DNA of 64,000 bases from Rhodospirillales bacterium (GTDB lineage Bacteria > Pseudomonadota > Alphaproteobacteria > Rhodospirillales > Defluviicoccaceae): positions 1 through 64,000 of the forward strand of contig JADJRE010000001.1 of the NCBI GenBank assembly GCA_016712375.1. Direction: 5' to 3'. Positions 24,206-32,017 of the stretch are shown piece after piece. Under the pieces are notes generated by a model. It did no database searches, was not told the DNA's origin, and saw nothing but the letters and a program-made list of their open reading frames with translations. The first letter of the stretch is position 1; every line of letters begins with the position of its first letter. The position numbers and the translations under genes were made by a program.

Positions 24206-26371
24206 CTACCGCCTAGCCCTGTCCGCGGCGTTGACTGACTGGGTGACCCGCAAGGCCGCGATGATGTCGGTTAGGTGGGCGACGTCGCGGACTTCAATAT
24301 CGACGAGGATCTCGAAGAACTGCATCGTCCGGTTGGTGATCTTCAGGTTGGTGATGTTGCCGGCGTTGCGCGCGATTACCGTCGTCAGTGCGCCGAGGCT
24401 TCCCGGCTCGTTGAGCACGGTGACCTGGACGCGGCCGACGTGCGTGGTCTCCCCGTTCTCCCCGGTATCCCAGGAGACGTCGATCCAGCGCTCCGGCTGG
24501 CCGGCGAACTCCTCCAGCGTCTCGCAGTCGATGGTGTGGATGGTCACCCCCTTACCGGTGGTGACGACGCCGACGATGCGGTCGCCTGGCAGCGGATGGC
24601 AGCAGCCAGCAAAGTGCAGCGCCATGCCCGGGATCAGCCCGCGAATGGGAATGCCCGGTCCCTTGACTTGCGACTTGCGCCGCGAACGGCCGAGCGGCAC
24701 CACCTTCTCGACGAAGCTGCGCTTCTTGCGCAGGCCGGGCAACACCACTTCGACGACGGCGCGGCCGGTGAGGTGGCCGGCGCCGACCTGTGCGTAAAGG
24801 TCGTCGGTGGTCGGCTGCTTGAAGTTCTTGAGGACGCCCTCGAGCGCCTTGTCGGAACAGTCATACCCCTCCTGCTGGAACGCCCGCTCCAGGATCGAGC
24901 GGCCGAGCTGCAGGTATTGATCGCGCTCCTTCGAACGGATGAAGCGGCGGATGCGGGCGCGCGCCTTGCCGGTAACGACGAAGCGCTCCCAGGTCGGCGA
25001 CGGGGTCTGCGCCTTCGAGGTGATGATCTCGATCTGGTCGCCGTTCTGCAGCACGGTGCGCAGCGGCATCAGCCGGCCGTTGATCTTGGCACCGACGCAC
25101 TTGTCACCGATCTCCGAATGCACCGCGTAGGCGAAATCAACGGGCGTCGAACCGGTCGGCAGGTTGATCAGATCGCCTTTCGGCGTGAAGCAGAACACCT
25201 CGTCCTGGAACATCTCCAGCTTGGTGTGTTCCAAGAACTCCTCGGCGCCGCCGGTGTGCTCCAGGATCTCAAGGAGTTCGCGCAGCCAGCGGTACTGCCG
25301 GCCGTTGGTGTGATCACTCTCCTGCTTGTAGTGCCAGTGCGCGGCGACGCCATACTCGGCGATCTCGTGCATCTCGCGGGTGCGGATCTGCACTTCGATG
25401 CGCTGGCGTTCGGGGCCGAACACGCCCGTGTGCAGCGAGCGGTAGCCGTTCGGCTTCGGTGTCGAGATGTAATCCTTGAAGCGGCCGGGAATGACTGGAT
25501 AGGCGCTGTGGACGATGCCGAGACCGCGATAGCAGTCCTCCTGGGTGGGAACGATCACCCGGAACGCCATGATGTCGCACAATTGCTCGAAGTTGAGGTT
25601 CTTGTGCTGCATCTTCTGCCAGATCGAGTATGGCGTCTTTTCGCGGCCGACGACTTCCGAATCGAGCTCGTTGCTTCGCAGCGTCTGGCGGATATGCTCG
25701 ATAATGCGCGGGATCAGATTGCCGCCATGCTCGCGCAGGAAGGCGAGGCGGGCGATGATCGATTCCCTGGCGTGCGCGTTCAGCTCGGCGAACGCCAGGT
25801 CTTCAAGCTCGTTCTTCATCTCCTGCATGCCCATGCGCTCGGCGAGCGGGGCATAGATCTCCATCGTTTCGGAGGCAATCCGCCGCCGCTTCTCGTGGTC
25901 GTTAAGGAACTTCAGGGTGCGCATGTTGTGCAGACGGTCAGCGAGCTTGACCAGCAGCACCCGGATGTCCTCGGACATTGCCAGGACCAGTTTGCGGAAG
26001 TTTTCCGCTTGTCGCGTGTGCTCCGATTGCAGTTCGATTCGCGTCAGTTTCGTGACGCCGTCAACCAGCCGCGCCACCTCTTCTCCAAACATCCGCTTGA
26101 TGTCTTCAATGGTGGCGTGCGTATCCTCGACCGTATCGTGCAGCAGCGCCGTAACGATCGAGGCGGTGTCCAAGCGATAGTGGGTGAGGATGCCCGCGAC
26201 TTCGAGCGGGTGCGAGAAGTACGGATCACCGTTGGCGCGGGTCTGCGCGCCATGAGCCCTCATGGCGAAAACGTAGCCGCGGTTGAGCGCGTCCTCGTCG
26301 GCCTGCGGATCATACCGCTTGACCCGCTCGACCAGCTCGAATTGCCGGATCATCTGCAACCTCGCCGGCAC
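24206..26371 (-). CDS. Bifunctional (p)ppGpp synthase/hydrolase, Rel/SpoT
   Basis: The single RSH enzyme typical of alphaproteobacteria (721 residues) makes and degrades the stringent-response alarmone. The HD hydrolase domain shows YFSHPLEVAGIL and ALLHDTVEDTHATIEDI plus LADRLHNMRTLKFL. The synthetase domain has FRVIVPTQEDCYRGLGIVHS, GRFKDYISTPKPNGYRSLHT and RIEVQIRTREMHEIAEYGVA. Then come TGS (VFCFTPKGDLINLPTGSTPV, DFAYAVHSEIGDKCVG), the zinc-finger-like HFAGCCHPLPGDRIVG and a C-terminal ACT domain. Both active sites look intact. It follows folK and rpoZ on the same strand, a conserved order. I chose the start MPARLQMIRQ; MIRQFELVER seven residues later is also possible. Confidence 0.95.
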   Translation of the reverse strand: MPARLQMIRQFELVERVKRYDPQADEDALNRGYVFAMRAHGAQTRANGDPYFSHPLEVAGILTHYRLDTASIVTALLHDTVEDTHATIEDIKRMFGEEVARLVDGVTKLTRIELQSEHTRQAENFRKLVLAMSEDIRVLLVKLADRLHNMRTLKFLNDHEKRRRIASETMEIYAPLAERMGMQEMKNELEDLAFAELNAHARESIIARLAFLREHGGNLIPRIIEHIRQTLRSNELDSEVVGREKTPYSIWQKMQHKNLNFEQLCDIMAFRVIVPTQEDCYRGLGIVHSAYPVIPGRFKDYISTPKPNGYRSLHTGVFGPERQRIEVQIRTREMHEIAEYGVAAHWHYKQESDHTNGRQYRWLRELLEILEHTGGAEEFLEHTKLEMFQDEVFCFTPKGDLINLPTGSTPVDFAYAVHSEIGDKCVGAKINGRLMPLRTVLQNGDQIEIITSKAQTPSPTWERFVVTGKARARIRRFIRSKERDQYLQLGRSILERAFQQEGYDCSDKALEGVLKNFKQPTTDDLYAQVGAGHLTGRAVVEVVLPGLRKKRSFVEKVVPLGRSRRKSQVKGPGIPIRGLIPGMALHFAGCCHPLPGDRIVGVVTTGKGVTIHTIDCETLEEFAGQPERWIDVSWDTGENGETTHVGRVQVTVLNEPGSLGALTTVIARNAGNITNLKITNRTMQFFEILVDIEVRDVAHLTDIIAALRVTQSVNAADRARR

Positions 26372-26467
26372 TCAGGCTCATTGCCGGCCCGCGGCAGCGA
26401 CACCGCCGTCTGCTGAGGCTCCGTTTGGCTGAAAGGGTGCCGAGGAAGCGTTGTCACCTCGATCCGA

Positions 26468-26878
26468 TCAATCCTCCGGCGAACGTTCGTCGTCCGCCGG
26501 TACGTCATCTTCGCCAATTTCCTGGCCGTCCTCGCCTTCTACGTGCAGCAGATCCTCTTCAATCTCCTCAACCATCGCAAGTTCTTCAGAAGGCACACTA
26601 ACCTGCTGCATTCCGAGCGCGTCGAGTTCGTCGCTTTCCGGCTCCTCGCTCTCGATTACTTTCTGCAGGCCACGAATGAGACTGTTCTCCAGCTCAGGCA
26701 GCTCTACAGTTCCGTCGGCGATCTCGCGCAACGCGATCACCGGGTTCTTATCGTCATCGCGATCCACCGTCAGCGGCGCACCTGCCCCGAGGTTGCGCGC
26801 GCGTTGCGCCGCCAGCATCACCAACTCGAAGCGGTTGGACACCTTCAATACACAGTCTTCGACGGTGACACGCGCCAT
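26468..26878 (-). CDS. rpoZ: DNA-directed RNA polymerase subunit omega
   Basis: Binds and stabilises the beta' subunit. MARVTVEDCVLKVSNRFELV, MLAAQRARNLGAGAPLTVDR and DDKNPVIALREIADGTV are diagnostic for alphaproteobacterial omega. The C-terminal half is a long acidic tail (ESEEPESDELDALG, EEIEEDLLHVEGEDGQEIGE) typical of the group. I chose MARV at 26878 over MYL three codons upstream because GGAGG lies just before both and MARV is universal. rel starts about 95 bases downstream. Omega also forms part of the ppGpp site on RNA polymerase, which fits the link with rel. Confidence 0.95.
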   Translation of the reverse strand: MARVTVEDCVLKVSNRFELVMLAAQRARNLGAGAPLTVDRDDDKNPVIALREIADGTVELPELENSLIRGLQKVIESEEPESDELDALGMQQVSVPSEELAMVEEIEEDLLHVEGEDGQEIGEDDVPADDERSPED

Positions 26879-26990
26879 TAAATACACCTCCTATGTTCGC
26901 CGCGGATGAGCGACGTTAAGGCTAATTTAGGCCCTGCTCCCGTCGCGTTGCAAGGCGGCTCGGGCGATATCACCCATCGCCGCCCGCCGT

Positions 26991-27566
26991 TCAAGGGTTT
27001 GAGTGCTGCTCGATCACCGGTTCGGCGCGCTGGCCCGGCGGCAACGCCGCCAGCAGATCGGCGGCCGAGCGGAGGAAAACCGGGTGTCGCCAATCGGGTG
27101 CCAGTTCCGCCAGTGGGCGCAGCACAAATGCGCGCAAATGCATTCTCGGATGCGGCAATATCGGACCGTCATTACCGTCGGACACCTGGCCGCGGTAGTC
27201 CAGAAGATCGAGATCAAGTATTCGCGCGGCGTCGCGCGCCGACCGTTCTCGGCCGAACGCCGCCTCCACGGCGTGCAGGGCTTTCAACAGAGCGGCGGGC
27301 CCCAGTGGGCATTCCACCTCCATGACGCCGTTGACGAAATCCGGCTGATCCGATGGCGGCACCGGCGCGCTCCAATACCAACGAGAGCGCCGCAGGATGT
27401 GGACACCCGCCGCTGGCAAGGCAGTCACCGCAGCGGTGACGACAGCTCGGGGCGGCCCGAGCCGAGGGCTGGCGAGATTACCGCCGATGCCGATAAACAC
27501 CGCCTCCGGCCTCGTCTTCCTCCACTCTTGCAGCAATTCCGACCGTGCCTTACCTAGTAAAGACAT
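26991..27566 (-). CDS. folK: 2-amino-4-hydroxy-6-hydroxymethyldihydropteridine pyrophosphokinase
   Basis: Transfers pyrophosphate from ATP to the pterin in folate synthesis. The motifs are VFIGIGGNLASPR, SRWYWSAPVPPSDQPDFVNG, ALHAVEAAFGRERS, ARILDLDLLDYRG and the signature ILPHPRMHLRAFVLRPLAEL. I chose MSLLGKARSE at 27566; the frame reaches 27635 but would nearly abut the divergent NYN gene at 27638. It heads the folK-rpoZ-rel series. Confidence 0.92.
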   Translation of the reverse strand: MSLLGKARSELLQEWRKTRPEAVFIGIGGNLASPRLGPPRAVVTAAVTALPAAGVHILRRSRWYWSAPVPPSDQPDFVNGVMEVECPLGPAALLKALHAVEAAFGRERSARDAARILDLDLLDYRGQVSDGNDGPILPHPRMHLRAFVLRPLAELAPDWRHPVFLRSAADLLAALPPGQRAEPVIEQHSNP

Positions 27567-27637
27567 TTGGCCCGCCAACGCCGTTTGGCAGCAGGGTGCT
27601 TTGCACCCAATAACCAAGAACACACGAGGAATCAAAG

Positions 27638-28249
27638 ATGGTCTTTTATCCGCAGGAGCGCATCGGCTTATTCATCGACGGATCGAATCTGTATGCGGCT
27701 GCACGGGCCTTGAATTTTGATATCGATTATAAGCGCCTACTGGAGATCTTCGCGGAAAAAGGGCATCTGATCCGTGCATTCTATTACACGGCGCTGATTG
27801 AGGACCAAGAATACTCGCCGATCCGGCCGCTAATTGATTGGCTCGACTACAACGGCTACACGATGGTGACGAAGCCGACGAAGGAGTTCACCGACTCGAC
27901 AGGTCGTCGCAAGATTAAGGGCAACATGGACATCGAGCTGGCGATCGATGTCATGGAAATGGCAGAGCACCTCGATCACGTCGTTTTGTTCTCCGGTGAC
28001 GGCGACTTTCGGCGCTTGGTCGAGGCGGTGCAGCGCCGCGGGGTGCGGGTTACTGTCGTCAGCACCATCCGCTCGCAGCCACCAATGGTTGCGGATGAAT
28101 TGCGCCGTCAGGCGGACAACTTTGTCGAATTGCAGGAGTTGCAGGCAACTATCTCCCGCGTCAATCCTTATCGGGAACCTCGCGAGGATCGCTCGCAGAC
28201 GGCAACGCCCGCCAACCCGCACGCCACATCCACTTTCGAAGACGCCTGA
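27638..28249 (+). CDS. NYN-domain (LabA/DUF88) protein
   Basis: A PIN-like NYN nuclease-fold protein of 203 residues. The acidic site residues are visible in RIGLFIDGSNLYAAARAL, KGNMDIELAIDVMEMAEHLD and VVLFSGDGDFRRLVEAVQRR. The C-terminus is a Ser/Thr/Pro-rich tail. It is divergent from folK, an arrangement common in alphaproteobacteria. It is probably an RNA-processing enzyme or RNA-binding factor; the substrate is unknown. Confidence 0.9.
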   Translation: MVFYPQERIGLFIDGSNLYAAARALNFDIDYKRLLEIFAEKGHLIRAFYYTALIEDQEYSPIRPLIDWLDYNGYTMVTKPTKEFTDSTGRRKIKGNMDIELAIDVMEMAEHLDHVVLFSGDGDFRRLVEAVQRRGVRVTVVSTIRSQPPMVADELRRQADNFVELQELQATISRVNPYREPREDRSQTATPANPHATSTFEDA

Positions 28250-28287
28250 GTTCGCCCGCCTCGTCGAAGCTGATCGGCCGACGGGCG

Positions 28288-28914
28288 GTGCTCGTTCCCG
28301 GCCCCGACTGCCCGTTGTGCCCGCGGCTGTGCGCATTCCGGGTCGAGAATCGCGCGCGCTTTGTCGACTGGCATAACGCGCCAGTGCCGTCGTTCGGCGA
28401 CGAGAGCGCGCGCCTGCTGATCGTCGGTCTGGCACCTGGCTTGCGTGGCGCCAACCGCACCGGCCGGCCATTCACCGGCGATCATGCCGGCGAACTGCTG
28501 TTCGCGACACTGCTGGTGCATGGGCTGGCTGCCGGCAGCTACGGCCGGGCGGCCGATGACGGTCTGCGCCTCGTCGGCTGCCGGATCAGCAACGCCGTGC
28601 GGTGCGTTCCGCCGGTCAATCGCCCTACGGCGGAGGAAGTGCGCACGTGCGGCCGCTTCCTAGCCGATGAGATCACGCAGTTGCCGCAGTTGAGCGCTGT
28701 CCTGGCGTTGGGCCGCGTAGCACACGACGCCGTGCTCACGGCGTTAGGAGTAAGGGGCATCGCCTTCGCTCATGGCGCGCTGCATACACCCCGACCCGGC
28801 CTGCTGCTCGCGGACAGCTATCACTGCTCGCGCCAGAATACCAACACCGGCCGGTTGACACCGACGATGTTCGACGCGGTGTTCGGCGAGCTTTGCGCCC
28901 GTATGCCTGCTTGA
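28288..28914 (+). CDS. Uracil-DNA glycosylase, family 5 (UDGb)
   Basis: Removes uracil and possibly hypoxanthine from DNA. The N-terminus has the Cys set for a 4Fe-4S cluster (PDCPLCPRLCAFR). GLAPGLRGANRTGRPFTGDH is the family 5 motif with Ala-Pro in place of the catalytic polar residue of other families. NAVRCVPPVNRPTAEEVRTC follows, and SYHCSRQNTNTGRLTPTMFD replaces the HPS motif. The length of 208 residues is normal. It starts 39 bases after the NYN gene, so the two may be cotranscribed. The track start is a GTG; an upstream alternative is possible. Confidence 0.88.
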   Translation: MLVPGPDCPLCPRLCAFRVENRARFVDWHNAPVPSFGDESARLLIVGLAPGLRGANRTGRPFTGDHAGELLFATLLVHGLAAGSYGRAADDGLRLVGCRISNAVRCVPPVNRPTAEEVRTCGRFLADEITQLPQLSAVLALGRVAHDAVLTALGVRGIAFAHGALHTPRPGLLLADSYHCSRQNTNTGRLTPTMFDAVFGELCARMPA

Positions 28915-28940
28915 GCAGGCCGTCAGCGGAAGCGTCGCGT

Positions 28941-29192
28941 CTAATCCTCTACCTCGATCGGTGCCTCGCCGTGCATTTCCGCCGGATCGAGCATGCGGTG
29001 TAGATGAACGACGACATACTTGATGTTGGCCTGATCGACGTGTCGCTGGCTCGCCGCCCGCCACGCCTTGAACGCTTCCGCATAGCTCGGAAAGATGCCG
29101 ACAAGATCGAGTTTTCTGATGTCGGAGAAGTCCATCCCGCGCGGATCGGTGACCTCTCCACCGAAGACGAGATGCAGCAGCGGTTTCGACAT
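28941..29192 (-). CDS. DUF4170 domain-containing protein
   Basis: A small protein of 83 residues starting MSKPLLHLVFGGEVTDPRGM, followed by LDLVGIFPSYAEAFKAWRAA and NIKYVVVHLHRMLDP. These are the conserved features of DUF4170, a family found almost only in alphaproteobacteria. It is soluble, with no catalytic motif visible, and its function is unknown. It converges on the uracil-DNA glycosylase gene and follows the EamA gene on the same strand. Confidence 0.82.
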   Translation of the reverse strand: MSKPLLHLVFGGEVTDPRGMDFSDIRKLDLVGIFPSYAEAFKAWRAASQRHVDQANIKYVVVHLHRMLDPAEMHGEAPIEVED

Positions 29193-29270
29193 GCGCACGG
29201 CCTCCCGTTAATGCTTGTGGATCCATATTCGCCGCTCTGCTTTTTCCCCGCAACCGGTCGCGGCGCTTCC

Positions 29271-30155
29271 CTACTCGCCCGGGCGAGGTGCGTCGCAGGG
29301 TGCGCGAGGTGCGAACGTGGCGGCGATCACCGAGGTAAGCACCAGGGCGCCGCCGAGCAACGCGGGCAGGCCCGGTGTCTCCCCGACACCGATCCATACC
29401 CAAAGCGGCGCCAGCACGGTTTCCAGCAGGGTCAGCAAGCCAAGTTCGGCGGCGCCGAGCCGACGGCTGCCGCGGACGAACAGAGTGAGACCGAAGGCGA
29501 GTTGGAAGCAGCCCAGGGTGGCGAGCAGGGCGAGATCGCCCATGCTGACCGGTGCGGCCACCGCCCATGGCAGCGTCGCTATTGCCGAAAACAAACCACC
29601 CAGCATCGTCGCCGGCACCATGTCGATCCCGCGCCAGCGCCGCAGCACGACGATATTGGCCCCGAAAGACAGCGCGACGAGGAGAGCGAACCCGTCGCCG
29701 ACGAGACTGCCGGCGGCGATACCGTGGCCGAACATCACGGCGATGCCGAGCATCGCCACACCGATCGCCAGCACGGTCGTTCGATCGAGCCGCTCCTGCA
29801 GCAGCAGTCGGGCCAGCAGCGCCGCCACCAACGGCGAGGCGCTCATCAGCACCAGGGTATTGGCCACCTGCGTATGAGTCAGCGACAGGATATAGCCGAG
29901 GAAAGCCAGAGCGAGGAGCAGGCCGGACAGCACTCCGGGCCAGCCGACGGCAAGGACGAGGCGGAACGCGCGCCGCCGGTGGACGGCGACAAGTCCGAGC
30001 GCCACCGCCACCGCCATGAACAACGACCGCCAGAAAACGACGGCCGCGCCCTGAACGTCGAGCAGTCGGACCAGGATGCCCCCGGAACTCCAGCACAGGC
30101 AGGCGCCGGCGACCAGCAGAGCGCCAGTGGCGCGGTCGGAGAGGTAGCGTGACAT
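29271..30155 (-). CDS. EamA/DMT-family transporter
   Basis: Ten predicted helices in two EamA repeats. It starts MSRYLSDRATGALLVAGACL. TLVLMSASPLVAALLARLLL closes the first repeat, and AELGLLTLLETVLAPLWVWI with GETPGLPALLGGALVLTSVI closes the second, all typical of the family. The substrate is unknown. It is a different gene from the EamA transporter at 19900, with little visible similarity beyond the family motifs. Confidence 0.85.
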   Translation of the reverse strand: MSRYLSDRATGALLVAGACLCWSSGGILVRLLDVQGAAVVFWRSLFMAVAVALGLVAVHRRRAFRLVLAVGWPGVLSGLLLALAFLGYILSLTHTQVANTLVLMSASPLVAALLARLLLQERLDRTTVLAIGVAMLGIAVMFGHGIAAGSLVGDGFALLVALSFGANIVVLRRWRGIDMVPATMLGGLFSAIATLPWAVAAPVSMGDLALLATLGCFQLAFGLTLFVRGSRRLGAAELGLLTLLETVLAPLWVWIGVGETPGLPALLGGALVLTSVIAATFAPRAPCDAPRPGE

Positions 30156-30340
30156 CGACGGCAGGATTTCCACAGCAGGGTCGTGGGACGAGCGACGGCT
30201 GTCAGGCTATCCCCTCAGTCCACGCCCGGCAATCGAGCTGCTACCAAGGATCAACCCAAGCGGATAGCGCGCGCAGTTACGGGCTCTTCTTTGTCATGTC
30301 GCGTAGGCGACGGCGTGCCTTGGCTTCACCAGCGTCGCGT

Positions 30341-31222
30341 TCAGGGGGCCAGCAGCATCCGTTGCAGCGCCTGCCAGCGTGTCGGGCGGCGGTCGATCTG
30401 GGTCTTCAGGCACGGCAGCGTCGCCTGCACCATGGCGGCAGCAGCCTCGCTGCTGTCGCCGCTTGCCGCCTGCCACAGGGCGACAGCGCCCTCCGGGTTC
30501 GCTTGCAACCGGCAGGCTGCCTGTTCGATTGCCTTGATCAATGCCTCATGTTGGGTGATTTCTTCCGGCGAGCGCTGCTTGCGGGCAACCAGTTCGAGCG
30601 CCGAAAACCTGGGAAGCCCTGCTTCCTCGGCGGTGACCAGCCTTACCGACAGGCCGTGTTGCGCGGCCTCGATCACTTCAATATTGGCGAACGCAAGCCA
30701 AGCGGCGTCATAACCGGCCTTCAGGTTTTCGATGTGCCGGAATCCTGCAGCATCAATAACGATCTGCGTCTCCGCCACTGCGAAACCCTGTTTGCCAGCC
30801 CACCCCTGCAGGATGCGGCGACAAAGGCGGTCAGTGAGCGGACCACATACTGGCGCCGCAACGCGTAGAGGTTCCCCGCTACGCAGCTTGCCGAGCCTGT
30901 CTTCGCGAACGAGCACTCCGCCACTCGTCTCGAAGATGCAACCAAGCGCCTCGCAGTCCGCCGCCATCGGCTCCATAAGATGCAATGGTTCCGTGAGGAC
31001 AAGATCGCAGCGGCGCTGCTGCAGGGCAACGAAGCCATCAAAGTGATCGTCTGGTTCGTCCAGGACCAATCGCATACGGGGGTTACCGGCAAGCGTGCCG
31101 TCGCGTATCGCGATCAGCGCCAAATGATCGGGATTGAGAAACCACTCCAAGCCGATGCGCAGCGTTACCGCTTCCGCAGGCTTGCGGGGCAGAATCGGGG
31201 AGGAGGCATCCGGCGCAGTCAT
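30341..31222 (-). CDS. NMT1/THI5-like substrate-binding protein without signal peptide
   Basis: About 293 residues resembling the periplasmic binding proteins of the NMT1/SsuA/ThiY type: TLRIGLEWFLNPDHLALIAI near the start (as in ThiY-like LDWFPNPDHA), RCDLVLTEPLHLMEP, VAAPVCGPLTDRLCRRILQG and YDAAWLAFANIEVIEAAQHG. No signal peptide or lipobox is present in either the MTAPDASSP start (31222) or the longer frame. No ABC permease or ATPase is adjacent. It could be a cytoplasmic ligand-binding or enzymatic relative, as for THI5-type proteins. The gene is divergent from pyrE. Confidence 0.7.
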   Translation of the reverse strand: MTAPDASSPILPRKPAEAVTLRIGLEWFLNPDHLALIAIRDGTLAGNPRMRLVLDEPDDHFDGFVALQQRRCDLVLTEPLHLMEPMAADCEALGCIFETSGGVLVREDRLGKLRSGEPLRVAAPVCGPLTDRLCRRILQGWAGKQGFAVAETQIVIDAAGFRHIENLKAGYDAAWLAFANIEVIEAAQHGLSVRLVTAEEAGLPRFSALELVARKQRSPEEITQHEALIKAIEQAACRLQANPEGAVALWQAASGDSSEAAAAMVQATLPCLKTQIDRRPTRWQALQRMLLAP

Positions 31223-31419
31223 TGTTGAGCGACCCTTTTGCCCGGACGTCAGAGCGCCCAGCGGCTGTAATTGTTGTGTTTCGTATTGTGAGGCATTGTA
31301 CATCCTGTCGGATGCTAAGCTGTCAACCCCCGCTACGGGATGGTGTCAGATGATGCTTGGTGTGGCTTGCGCTGGCGCCGCGCGCTAGCGTCCATCATGA
31401 GCAAGAGGACGGAGGGCGG

Positions 31420-31992
31420 ATGGAAAGGACACACGTAGCGGATAAGCCAAGCAACGGCTCGGGAAGATCGCGCCTGTGCCAGCTGATCGCTGAGCGTTCG
31501 CTGTTGACAGGTGGCGAGTTCACGCTCGCATCGGGGCGGCAAAGCAGCCTCTTTTTCGACATGAAGCGGACGATGCTCGATCCGGAGGGCGCCAACCTGA
31601 TCGCGGACGCGGTCCTGCAGCGCATCGACGGTTTGGAGATCGAGGCTGTCGGTGGTCTGGTGATGGGCGCCGTGCCGATCGTCGCCGTCGTCTGTGCCAA
31701 GAGCTTCCCTGACCGGCCGTTGCAGGGATTCTTCGTCCGCAAGGAGGCCAAGGACCACGGGACGGCACGGCGCATCGACGGCAACCTGGCGCCCGGCGCC
31801 CGGGTGGTGATCCTGGAGGACGTGACGACCACCGGCGGTTCCGCCCTGCTGGCGGTCGATGAGGTACGAGCTGCCGGTGCCGAAGTCGTCGCTGTCCTCA
31901 CCATCGTCGATAGGTTGGAGGGGGCGAGCGACGCTTTCGCCGCCGCCGGCCTGCGCTTCGAGGCAATTCTCTGCCGCGACGACTTCCTCTGA
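31420..31992 (+). CDS. pyrE: Orotate phosphoribosyltransferase
   Basis: Converts orotate and PRPP to orotidine 5'-phosphate in pyrimidine synthesis. The N-terminal segment LLTGGEFTLASGRQSSLFFD is characteristic. VGGLVMGAVPIVAVVCAKS, FFVRKEAKDHGTARRIDG (catalytic-loop Lys) and the PRPP-binding VVILEDVTTTGGSALLAVDE are intact. The ATG at 31420 follows GGAGGG. It ends 26 bases from the convergent clpB end. Confidence 0.93.
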   Translation: MERTHVADKPSNGSGRSRLCQLIAERSLLTGGEFTLASGRQSSLFFDMKRTMLDPEGANLIADAVLQRIDGLEIEAVGGLVMGAVPIVAVVCAKSFPDRPLQGFFVRKEAKDHGTARRIDGNLAPGARVVILEDVTTTGGSALLAVDEVRAAGAEVVAVLTIVDRLEGASDAFAAAGLRFEAILCRDDFL

Positions 31993-32017
31993 CGCCGGTC
32001 GCTGCGCCCCCCGCCGC

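Noticed and set aside
24275..26416. A 713-codon open frame on the plus strand opposite rel
   Set aside because: High-GC third-position bias keeps the antisense frame open. The product has no recognisable domain, while the minus strand encodes a complete RSH enzyme.
28744..30096. A 450-codon minus-strand frame across DUF4170 and EamA
   Set aside because: It is Arg-rich and out of frame with the real EamA and DUF4170 genes.
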